A DNA stretch of 64,000 bases from Neoarius graeffei (lineage: Eukaryota > Chordata > Actinopteri > Siluriformes > Ariidae): the NCBI RefSeq assembly GCF_027579695.1, contig NC_083587.1, positions 38,311,732 through 38,375,731 on the forward strand, given 5' to 3'. The position numbers and the translations under genes are program-made. The notes under the pieces were generated by a model. That model did not search any database. It was given only the letters and a program-made list of their open reading frames with translations, and was not told the origin of the DNA. Positions 54,985-64,000 of the stretch are shown here, piece by piece; position 1 is the first letter of the stretch, and each line of letters starts with the position of its first letter.

Positions 54985-57900
54985 CGGCCCGTTGTTGGAC
55001 CAGTGGACTACCATCCCCGGCTCCTGCGCTCACTCCGATCCTGGAAAGGAGGGATTAACCTCGGTAACATTCGGCCCCTTGGTCGGGCACCCCAGAAGGT
55101 ATGTGGCTCGATTTCAGCCAAGATTGCCTTGGTCAAAGCAAGATCGATTGTCAACAAGACTTTCATATTGAATGACTTTTTTAGAACTCATGAACTGGAT
55201 CTGCTTTGCGTAACGGAGACGTGGCTGAATGTGGGTGAGTCTGGCCCTTTCACTGAACTGCTGCCGCCTGATTGCACGTATTTTAGTTCACCTAGGACTA
55301 CAGGAAGAGGTGGAGGCGTAGCCTCTGTGTTTAAAAACAGCCTGAAATGTACGCAAACATCAGTCCAGAATTTCTCTAGTTTTAAGCTAATGGCATTTGA
55401 ACTCAAGCACTCTCAGCCAGTTTTTTGTGCTGTGATCTATCGGCCACCGAACTACAATAAGGACTTTATCAGTGACTTTTCCAATTTCCTGTCAGAAATT
55501 TTGCCAAAGTATGATCAAGTTCTAATAGTGGGTGACTTTAACATACATGTATGCTGTCCATCAAAGCAAATGGTTAATGACTTTCTGAACGTTATTGATT
55601 TGTTTGGTCTTATATGCCGCTTTTCCACTACAAACGCGGCTGAGCCGGGCTGAGCCGTGCCGTGCTGAGTCGAGCTGAGCGGGGCTGTTGGAGTTGCATT
55701 TCGACTACAACCGCGCTGAACCGTGCTGGCTGGAAGTGGGTGGACACATTGGGTGGAGTTAGCGAAAGTGGGTGGACGTCACGTGATGTCGTTAAGCAGC
55801 GCAAACAGTGACATCAGTGATCTTTTAAGCGGTAGTCTCACGACCCGAATAGTAAACAATAAACATGGAGGACATGGAGTCGTTAGTGTTGCTGGTCTTG
55901 GTGCTGTGGCTTGTTGTCACCGACAACGCCAACAGATACTGGCAAGAGCGTATAGATGAGGCGAGGCGCATAAGGCTTCAGAAATTCTCGTAATTCGTAA
56001 TTCTCTTTCTTCCGGGTTTACGGTGTTTATAGATCCCAGCGTGCTCGCAGGGCGTGTGTGGGCATGTGAGGACACTCCTCCTCACCAATCAGTGCACAGG
56101 GGAGTGTCTGCTCACACCCCCAGCCTCACTCAGCTCGCTTTGGCTCGCTTCAGCCCCACTCCAAAACCGTGCGAGTTTTAGGGGCTAAGCAGGGCTGAAG
56201 CGAGCTGAGTCGTGCTGTTTTTTGGTAGCCGAAATGCGAGCCGTGTCGGGCTGAAGTGAGCTGAAGCGAGCTGAAGTGAGCTGAAAAAGGGTAGTGGAAA
56301 AGGGCCAATACAGTCTGTGACTGAATACACTCAAGTGCACGGTCACACATTAGATTTGGTACTCTCCTGTGGGTTATCTGTGTGTAACGTTAATATGTGC
56401 GATGCTGTTTTTTCTGACCATAGGCCTGTATTATTTGATGTCTCCCTCTCTTGTTAAGCTGAGCGTTGTGCCCCCGTGCGCTACCGCCGCATTTTAAATT
56501 CCACCACTGCTGCTCGGTTCTCGGCGGCTTTTTCTCCTGCCGCTGATAATCTTACAGAACACTCAAGTCCAGATAACCTAATCTACTCATTTAACTCTGC
56601 TTGTCTCAACATTCTCGATGCAATAGCTCCAGTCAAAAAACTGCGGCCAAGAAATAAAATAGAGCCCTGGTTAAATGATGTTACTCGCGCGTGCAGACAG
56701 GAATGCAGAATAGCTGAACGCAAGTGGAAAAAAGATAAGCTGCAAATTTCTTTTGATATCTTACAAAGCAACTGGGTCAAATATCAAAGAGTTGTCAAAA
56801 GTGAGAAAACAAAATATTTCTCTAATGTCGTCCAACAGAACAGCAACAATCCACGCACGTTATTCAAAACTATTGACAGTGCTTTAACTGCACCTCAACC
56901 TACCGGGAGTGATGCTACTCCCTTAAGATGTGAAGGATTTTTACATTATTTTGTGGAAAAGATCTCTAATATCAGATCTATTATATCTCCTCCCTTGGCT
57001 GATCCGTCCTCCTCTGTTACATGCCACAAGGTGTTTAGTGAATTTGAACCTGTGTCTCTCTCTCTCTCCTCCTGGAAACCATTGGGCAGCTGAAATCCAC
57101 ACCTGGGCCCACAGACACTATTCCTCCACGTCTCATTAAAGACACTATTGACACTACTGGAGCCAGTATTTTAGCCATAATAAACTCCAGTCTTACATCA
57201 GGCATTGTACCCATGCATTTTAAGCACGCTGTTGTGCAGCCTTTAATTAAGAAGCCAAACCTGGATACCTCAGTCTTCTCTAATTACAGGCCTATATCTA
57301 AGCTCCCATTTTTATCTAAACTGTTGGAAAAAAAATTGTATTTAAACAGCTTCAATCTCATTTAGATGCAAATAATCTTTTAGAGCCTTTTCAATCTGGT
57401 TTTAAAGCTCGGCATAGCACAGAGTCAGCACTCCTTAAAGTCTTTAATGATTTGCTGCAAATTACTGATAGTGGTGATTTTGTGATTCTGGTACTCCTTG
57501 ACCTTACAGCTGCATTTGACACAGTAGATCATAGCATCCTTATTGATCGCTTAGAACAGTGGGTTGGCTTAAAGGGAACAGCCTTGGAATGGTTCAAGTC
57601 ATATCTTGTTGACAGAAGTTTTTCTGTCAGCATTGGAGAACACACCTCTTCCTCTGCACCCCTCCCCTATGGGGTCCCCCAGGGGTCAATTCTTGGCCCT
57701 ATCCTCTTCTCCCTCTACCTTTTGCCATTAGGTTCCATTTTAAAGAAATATAACATCTCTTTTCATTGTTATGCTGACGATACCCAGATTTATATGCCAC
57801 TGAAGCCCACTAACTCCCAGTCAGTTTCTAAGCTCATTGATTGTCTTGAGGACATTAAAGCCTGGATGTCCTTGAATTTTTTAATTTTAAATGAAAACAA

Positions 57901-58610
57901 AACTGAGGTTTTATTCTGTAAACCCAGCAAGGCCTGCAAAAATAACTTGGACCTTGGCCCTCTGAGTCTTTTTGTCAAAGATTCAGTAAGAAATCTAGGT
58001 GTAATTTTTGACTCAGACTTCAAAATGGAGAAACAAATAAATACTGTTGTCAAATCTAGTTTCTTCCATTTAAGACTCCTATCAAAGGTCAAACCTTTTT
58101 TATCTCCTAGTAATCTGGAGACTGCTATACATGCTTTTATTACGTCCCGCCTTGATTACTGTAATGCTTTGTATGCTGGTCTTAGCTGCTCTTCCTTGTC
58201 AAGGCTCCAACTTGTTCAGAACGCTGCGGCACGGTTCCTGACCAGAACACACAAGCATGAGCACATCACACCTGTTCTGAAGGCTCTCCATTGGCTCCCT
58301 GTGCGTTTTAGGATACATTTTAAAATTCTGTTGTTTGTTTTTAAGTCTCTGAAACATTTAGCCCCATCCTACATAGCAGACCTCCTTCATCATCATACAC
58401 CCCTGAGATCACTGAGGTCCTCTGACCAACTACTGCTAACTGTCCCACCCTCTAGACTAAAGAGTAGGGGGGGATTGTGCTTTTGCAGTTATAGGCCCCA
58501 AACTATGGAATGAACTCCCACTGCATGTAAGGCTTGCCCCCTCAGTGCCCATCTTCAAGTCCCGCCTGAAAACACACTTTTTCTCCCTGGCGTTTGATTC
58601 TCTATGAGTG
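54985..58610 (+). pseudogene. L2 endonuclease-reverse transcriptase frame
   Basis: The apurinic endonuclease domain reads INLGNIRPLG, LLCVTETWL, GRGGGVASVF, VIYRPPN and VLIVGDFNIHV; it continues after the MITE (VHGHTLDLVLS, FSDHRPVLF). The linker (RNKIEPWLNDVTRACRQE) follows, then frame changes near 56460, 57080 and 57340, then the reverse transcriptase: [51 protein letters not shown] and LHWLPVRF. All catalytic signatures are visible but the frame is broken by the MITE, small indels and stops. Confidence 0.9.
55615..56307. mobile_element. GC-rich non-autonomous DNA element
   Basis: Ends TGCCGCTTTTCCACTAC and GTAGTGGAAAAGGGCC are inverted; ATA flanks both sides and removal restores the L2 frame (Leu-Ile-Gln-Ser). 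Interior shows many GAGCTGAAG and GCCGTGCTGAG-type repeats. The 3-bp target suggests PIF/Harbinger relatives. Confidence 0.8.
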
Positions 58611-58678
58611 GTGTGATGTTATGTGACTTGGTATAGTGAAGATCCATGTCTGTTGTCCATGATTTGCTTTTAGGGTCT

Positions 58679-59053
58679 CATCTCATCTCATCTCATTATC
58701 TCTAGCCGCTTTATCCTTCTACAGGGTCGCAGGCAAGCTGGAGCCTATCCCAGCTGACTACGGGCGAAAGGCGGGGTACACCCTGGACAAGTCGCCAGGT
58801 CATCACAGGGCTGACACATAGACACAGACAACCATTCACACTCACATTCACACCTACGGTCAATTTAGAGTCACCAGTTAACCTAACCTGCATGTCTTTG
58901 GACTGTGGGGGAAACCGGAGCACCCGGAGGAAACCCACGCGGACACGGGGAGAACATGCAAACTCCACACAGAAAGGCCCTCGCCGGACCCGGGGCTCGA
59001 ACCCAGGACCTTCTTGCTGTGAGGCGACAGCGCTAACCACTACACCACCGTGC
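58679..59053 (-). mobile_element. V-type SINE in the L2 3' region
   Basis: Complete minus-strand copy with B box and central block, ending in CATCTCATCTC repeats. Duplication GCTTTTAGGGTCT at 58666-58678 and 59054-59066. Confidence 0.94.
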
Positions 59054-59657
59054 GCTTTTAGGGTCTATGTGTGATTTTATGTCTCTGTCTTTTATCTGCT
59101 TTTAGGTTTTATATATGATTTTTATGTATATTCACTTCATTCTTACTTATTTTTATTTATTTATTTAATTACTCTCATTTTAGATGGACTGTACAGCACT
59201 TTGGTCAACTGTTGTTGTTTTTAAAGGGCTTTATAATAAACCTGAACTTGAACTTGAACAGAAAGAAGGTCCGGGTTCGAGCCCCGTGGCCGGCGAGGGC
59301 CTTTCTGTGTGGAGTTTGCATGTTCTCCCCATGTCCGCATGGGTTTCCTCCGGGTGCTCCGGCTTCCCCCACAGTCCAAAGACATGCAGGTTAGGTTAAC
59401 TGGTGACTCTAAATTGACCATAGGTGTGAATGTGAGTGTGAATGGTTGTCTGTGTCTATGTGTCAGCCCTGTGATGACCTGGCAACTTGTCCAGGGTGTA
59501 CCCCACCTTTCGCCCGTAGTCAGCTGGGATAGGCTCCAGCTTGCCTGCGACCCTGTAGAACAGGATAAAGCGTCTACAGATAATGAGATGAGATGAGGTT
59601 TGTCTTTCATTTTTGTACGGTGTCCTTGGGTGCTAGAAAGGCGCCTTTAAATAAAAT

Positions 59658-59688
<31 letters not shown>

Positions 59689-59691
59689 CTG

Positions 59692-60409
59692 GCCCGTACA
59701 CAGTCCTTGAGGAGAATGCACTCTCAACTTTTTGTCTGTTATGGGGCGGCGAAGTGCGGGCTGCTGCTTTCCAAACAGAGGCTGTCTCATTGGCTGGTGG
59801 AGGTTATTTCCCACGCTTACAGGGCTCAGGGGATACCGGTCCCTTCGGGTACGAGGGCTCACTCTACCAGAAGTGTGGCTACATCTTGGGCTGCCCTTAG
59901 AGGTGTGGCAGCAGGCGATATCTGTGCAGCGGCTTCATGGGTTACGCCATGCACTTTTACCAGATTTTACAGGGTGGACGTAACTCGCCCAGCTCCGGTC
60001 AGCGACACCGCCCTCATGTCTGTGACCGAGTGAGGTTCTAATGATTAATTCTGGGTTCCTTGTGACTCTTTTGGTATGTGTCATCCCTTTTTTAGACCGT
60101 AGTGACGGTCAGAGCGAGGTCGAAACAGATCGTAAGTTACGAAGGTAACTATGGATCTGTGAGACCGAGGGATGACCGTCACTATCCTTGTCACTCGGAC
60201 CATCCTGAGGCGCTCAAGGTAGGAGACTGAACTGGGAGCAATCTCTGCTATTTATAAGGCGAGTCGTTCTGCTTCCGGAGGTCATGGACATGACTTTGTT
60301 GACATATGGTCTCGGTGATAGGCAGAATGAAGGTGATCATTCCTTTTTTAGACCGTAGTGATGGTCATCCCTCAGTCTCACAGATCCATAGTTACCTTCG
60401 TAACTTACG
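59692..60409 (+). pseudogene. DIRS tyrosine recombinase C-terminus and end, right arm
   Basis: Plus strand: LARTQSLRRMHSQLFVCYG, GTRAHSTRSVATSWAALRG, and FTRFYRVDVTRPAP, matching the left copy and including the His-x-x-Arg and Tyr. The terminal inverted blocks follow at 60131-60184 and 60354-60409. One frame change occurs near LSKQRLSHWL. N-terminal parts are absent on this side. Confidence 0.85.
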
Positions 60410-60825
60410 TTTTCATATGTTCACACTTGACATTCTTATTCTCACCCAACCTTTTCATATCCTTACCTGTCTTCCAAGGAAATCAATTTTCTCATTGGCA
60501 ATGTTCCCATGTTTTCATATGTTCACACCGGACATTCTTATTCTCACGCAACCTTTTCATATCCTTGTGCTCTCCAGGCAGCCCAGAACATACCCAGCAC
60601 AAATCCCTCTGCTCCCCTCTCCTCACATGTCCTTTCATGCTGATGCTGCTCTTTTCAGATTGGCCCCAGCAGGGGAACTTTGCTTTTTTTTCTCCTTGCT
60701 TTCTTTCCCTAAAGGAGGGTGTGGGGGCCTCACCTCTGACCCCTCCAACCCCCCTCCCCCCCCCCCGGGGATCCATTCCAATAAAAAGACGTCCACCCCA
60801 TCACACATACACCCCCCTCCACATA

Positions 60826-61223
60826 CAATATATTGCCAAAAGTATTCGCTCACCTATCATGGGAATTTTTGACCATTCTTCCAGAAGCGCATTTGTGAGG
60901 TCACACACTGATGTTGGACGAGAAGGCCTAGCTCTCAGTCTCCGCTCTAATTCATCCCAAAGGTGTTCTATCGCCTTGAGGTCAGGACTCTGTGCAGGCC
61001 AGTCAAGTTCATCCACACCAGACTCTGTCATCCATGTCTTTATGGACCTTGCTTTGTGCACTGGTGCACAGTCATGTTGGAAGAGGAAGGGGCCAGCTTC
61101 AAACTGTAAAAACAGTCTGCATGCCTAGGTGCTTGATTTTATACACTAGTGGCCATGGAAGTGATTGGAACACCTGTTTCCGATAATTTGGATGGGTGAG
61201 CAAATACTTTTGGCGATATAGTG
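60826..61223 (-). mobile_element. Tc1-like element, internally deleted (right arm)
   Basis: Mirror of 46743-47274 with TA on both sides. A further deletion removed the transposase end; the HKARSIKTWMTESGVDELDW and SPDLKAIEHLWDELERR parts remain. Confidence 0.85.
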
Positions 61224-61857
61224 TACATACACACACACAGTACACACACACACACACACACATATACACGTGCTGCGCCCTCTTTGGCAAGCACAATTTA
61301 ACTACAGTTGATTTTCCAAAAATGATATCACAGACAGACTTTGTTCTAATTCGCCCATTTTTAACCCTTTAACTGACCGCTCAACCATTTGGTAGAGCAC
61401 ATTTTAAAACACCAAATCTCACCAAATTTCCATCTGTCATGAATTCAATCATAAGACACCTTTCTACCACCTGGGCACATGTTAAACACAAATAGTTTGC
61501 TCAGTACCCCTGTGATGTCGAAGGCCACACCTTTTAAGTAAACATGATCTGAAGAATAAAGCAATTTCGGCCATATTTTGCCAAATCACATCTATCAAGT
61601 TTTCAAAGGTAATACTTTTTTTTTCTTCAAATCTATGTTAAAATGAAGTCAAATAACATACCAATTAATTTACCTACAAAATAAAATAACACCTTCATGG
61701 TTAAATAATTTTTTGAAAATTTGCATGACCAAACGGTTGATAAGTCACTACACCCCTGTTCACAACAGTTACTTAAAAGCAAACACGAGCTGAGTTACTA
61801 GTGCTACAACTGTCACAATAGTGAGCTCTCTCTGTATGTCTCTCTCTGTCTGTGTAG

Positions 61858-63516
61858 GCACTGCAGAGGAACGCAGAGTTCTGGAGAAAGCGGAGGAGTT
61901 TGGCTGTCAGCGGGAGAAGGCTTCTGTGCCTCCGGCAGATGTGGAGGTAGAGATCCTTGCTCTGGAGGTGCAGTGGGGTGAAGATTTTGACCTGGAGTTG
62001 CAGTTCACCAACCGCAGCAGTCAGCAACGTGTGGTGAACATCTACATCAGTGGTAATGTGGTCTACTACACAGGAGTGCCGAGTGCTGAGGTCATCTTTG
62101 AGACACCGGTTGTGGAACTGGGGCCACAGCAGAGTAAGTGTGTATGTTTGTGTATGGTTGGGTGTGTGTGTGTCTTTTTGGTATTTCTAAGTGTCAGTCC
62201 ACTTGTAAAACTCATTTTGTAACCTTAATTTTTTAAACACATTTCACCATCAACATGATTGTGCCTGTATTGGAGTGCGGTTTTAATAATTGCTTATTAA
62301 TAGTAGACAATAAATTTGATGGCTAGCAAACTCATATGAATTAAATATCTAAATATTTAAGTGGTTTCACTTCAGATTTTCATCATAAAGCATCCTTATG
62401 CATATCATGGCTAAAATTTGAATGCATATTGCACTATATGTGCTTTACTGCCACCTATTGGTTCCAGGTAAAAAGGAAAAAATTGTGGTGCGCAGTAAGG
62501 ACTATCAGAGTAAGCTGGTGGAACAGGGGAACCTGAACTTCATCACTACAGGGAAAGTGAAAGAGACGGGTCGAATCATAACCACCATGAGGGTTGTCTA
62601 TGTGCACAATCCCAAACTCACTGTGCAGGTCTGATGCACCATCCTGATCAAAATCATTACAAACCAACCGATATTTGAATTGTTGATTTTACACACCAAA
62701 GTCTCATAATATACAAGCTGTTCTACTTTATGTTTTGGCTTATATTTTTAACTTCTGCCTAATATGTGGGGTTGGAAGTGAAATTAAAATGCCTGCCATT
62801 GGTTTGACATGAAATTTGCAATTTGTTTACATATAAACAGACATTTATGTCAATTATATGCAACTCTATTCAAACATCTGCATGTCATTATTTTGCAGAC
62901 TGTGTTACTGAGGTTTGAGGTTTGGCTGGGCTTTTAAACTCCTAGGAGACATTGATGCCTTTCCTAATAATTCCACTGATTATTGTGGGCATTTTCCTCT
63001 TTATGGTCCATCTTTCTCTCTCTCTCAGGTGGCTGGTTCTCTCAGAGTGGCTGAAGAGATATATGTAACAGTGGAGTTCACCAACCCCTTCAAATTCAGT
63101 TTGGAAAATGTGTATGTGCGTACAGAGGGGCCTGGCATCGTGCCAATCAATACTAAACAGTACAGGTAAAAGATTTTCTCACAGGCACAGGATGTCAAAT
63201 GGTCAGACATTAGTCTCACATCATTCAGAAGGGCTTCTCATGTGTGCTTTTATCTGGTGTCTTTGTTGAATGTACTAAAATGAACAAAATAATATTCATA
63301 TTCATAAGATTACAAAAAGTGCATGCCCACCCCCCCCAACAACAACTTAAAAAATGTCTCTCTGTGTTTTGCAGCCTAATTGCCCCAGGCAGCTCTATAA
63401 TATGGAGTGAGTGTTTCAGTCCTCGAAGAGCAGGAACCACCAAACTGATAGCCAGCCTGGACTGTGCTGCTCTCCGGCAGGTGTATGGGGAGGTGGAGGT
63501 CACCATCCAGCCATGA
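61858..63516 (+). CDS. Transglutaminase, last four coding exons
   Basis: Exons at 61858-62133, 62468-62628, 63029-63165 and 63375-63516 have AG acceptors and GT donors (GTAAGT, GTCTGA, GTAAAA) with matching phases, giving about 238 residues to TGA. They encode the end of the core linker (AEERRVLEKAEEFG) and the two C-terminal beta-barrels (VQWGEDFDLELQFTNRSS, VVYYTGVPSAEV, LVEQGNLNFITTGKVKETG, VTVEFTNPF, LIASLDCAALRQVYGEVEV). The family crosslinks Gln and Lys side chains; keratinocyte-type (TGM1) and factor XIII A are the nearest by eye. The catalytic core exons are not in the window, so the gene would have to extend beyond the 61.8-kb repeat block. Confidence 0.85.
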
Positions 63517-63716
63517 GAGAGAGAGAGAGAGAGAGAAAAGGAAAGAAATAATATTACAGAAATTCCATAGGTCAGTCTCTATAATGTTTGCTGACTGAAG
63601 AAAGAAAATCAGTTATATACTTTTAAACAATGTCTTGGACAAGCATCATGTTACCTTATTTACCATTTTACAGTTTTGTTTAAATGAATGTCAACATAAT
63701 CGAGACCTGATTCTTA

Positions 63717-63722
63717 AATAAA
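63717..63722 (+). terminator. Polyadenylation signal AATAAA
   Basis: AATAAA about 200 bases after the transglutaminase stop codon, preceded by an untranslated region with a GA run (63513-63535). Confidence 0.75.
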
Positions 63723-63896
63723 GAGCATTTGAAAAACTTTTCTGCTGTAATTTTTGCACAGTCATCCCATTCCAAAATGCAGATGGAATAAACCCCTAAT
63801 TCTTTGACCCAATGAACTGGCCTTATCTCAAAGCTTACAATATATAATATTAAATTAGATGATAGAAAGGTAGTCTATCTGTAAAGATTACCTTTA

Positions 63897-64000
63897 ATTT
63901 TTAAAAAGGTTGCTGGTTCGATTCTCCGAACCAGCAGGACTGGCTCAAGTGCCCATGAGCAAAGCACCTAACCCCCAACTGCTCTGACAAGTGTGGTGGT
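63897..64000 (+). mobile_element. SINE fragment running off the window
   Basis: GGTTGCTGGTTCGATTC (a B-box-like motif) followed by CCAGCAGGACTGGCTCAAGTG and CACCTAACCCCCAACTGCTC, a common teleost SINE body. It continues past the window end. Confidence 0.7.

Larger units (their letters stand above)
54978..59257 (+). mobile_element. Near-complete L2-type LINE
   Basis: From the 5' region through endonuclease and reverse transcriptase to a tail GAACTTGAACTTGAAC. It carries a 693-bp MITE in the endonuclease and a V-SINE in the 3' untranslated region. Inserted in a V-SINE. Confidence 0.88.
54938..59597 (+). mobile_element. V-type SINE split by an L2 LINE
   Basis: The SINE head (54938-54977) and the rest (about 59258-59597) are separated by the L2. 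The duplication GTTTGTCTTTCA lies at 54926-54937 and 59598-59609 in the LINE-A tail. The second part includes the B box GGTTCGAGCCC and central block. Confidence 0.9.
52866..59691 (+). mobile_element. LINE-A, plus copy, interrupted twice
   Basis: Pieces 52866-53635, 54738-54937 and 59610-59691 join into the 3' half of LINE-A, ending in (ATT)n at 59660-59691 at the same DIRS position as the minus copy. Interruptions are a hAT MITE and a V-SINE. Confidence 0.88.
52866..61748. repeat. Large inverted repeat, right arm
   Basis: Mirror of 44896-49462, with LINE-A, DIRS end, dispersed repeat, Tc1 fragment, CA run and unique DNA in reverse order. It is expanded by a hAT MITE (53636-54729) and a SINE/L2 stack (54938-59597). 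The inner ends lie 3.4 kb apart. Just outside the outer edge is CACTACACCCCTG, the terminus of the hAT family at 53.6 kb. Confidence 0.9.

Overview
The window is vertebrate, almost certainly teleost fish, genomic DNA. Host genes appear as short exons with GT/AG boundaries. Most of the DNA is mobile elements typical of fish: Tc1/mariner, hAT, TTAA-target elements, L2/CR1-like LINEs, a Penelope-like element, DIRS, Tf1/sushi-type Ty3/Gypsy chromoviruses and V-type SINEs. I could not settle the species from sequence alone.

Layout. 1-0.7 kb: 38-bp tandem repeats inside an inverted repeat, overlapping a THAP-domain exon (-). 1.0-5.5 kb: a tRNA-derived SINE, then a TTAA-flanked inverted-repeat element holding a LINE fragment that itself holds a Tc1 element. 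6.7-7.5 kb: last exon of a protein with a hedgehog-type Hint (autoprocessing) domain. 9.5-11.5 kb: a small inverted-repeat element, a LINE scrap and a second Tc1 copy. 12.35 kb: a PLAT-like first exon of a lipoxygenase. 12.6-18.5 kb: Gypsy-1 (-), whose LTRs carry a 5S-rRNA-derived module. 18.9-21.7 kb: hAT tail and Penelope-like element. 22.8-25.8 kb: a perfect 32-bp hairpin, an L2-type LINE and a solo LTR. 26.1-31.4 kb: young Gypsy-2 (-), with TSDs, a tRNA-like Pol III promoter in each LTR and a -1 frameshift signal. 31.5-44.6 kb: a 3.5-kb unit present two and a half times, carrying a small terminal coding exon; between copies lie broken exons of a multicopy fish gene family and a lipoxygenase catalytic exon inside a cluster of palindromes. 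44.9-61.7 kb: a very large inverted repeat whose arms carry Tc1, DIRS and LINE-A copies, with later insertions nested up to six deep. 61.9-63.5 kb: the last four exons of a transglutaminase (+). 63.9-64.0 kb: start of another SINE.

The most striking observation is that the two Gypsy chromoviruses carry two different RNA polymerase III gene relics in their LTRs: a 5S rRNA body in Gypsy-1, and a tRNA-like A-box/B-box pair in Gypsy-2. Both also show the self-priming layout of the Tf1/sushi group: the predicted RNA 5' end, about 30 nt after a TATA box, is complementary to the primer-binding site just inside the 5' LTR. 5S-bearing LTRs are known from the plant Cassandra elements; I do not know of a described animal chromovirus counterpart.

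Host genes seen are fragments: THAP exon, Hint protein, lipoxygenase (two distant exons on the same strand), an unrecognised duplicated terminal exon, and transglutaminase. They do not form a pathway here. Nearly all transposon reading frames are broken, mostly by single TGA stops.
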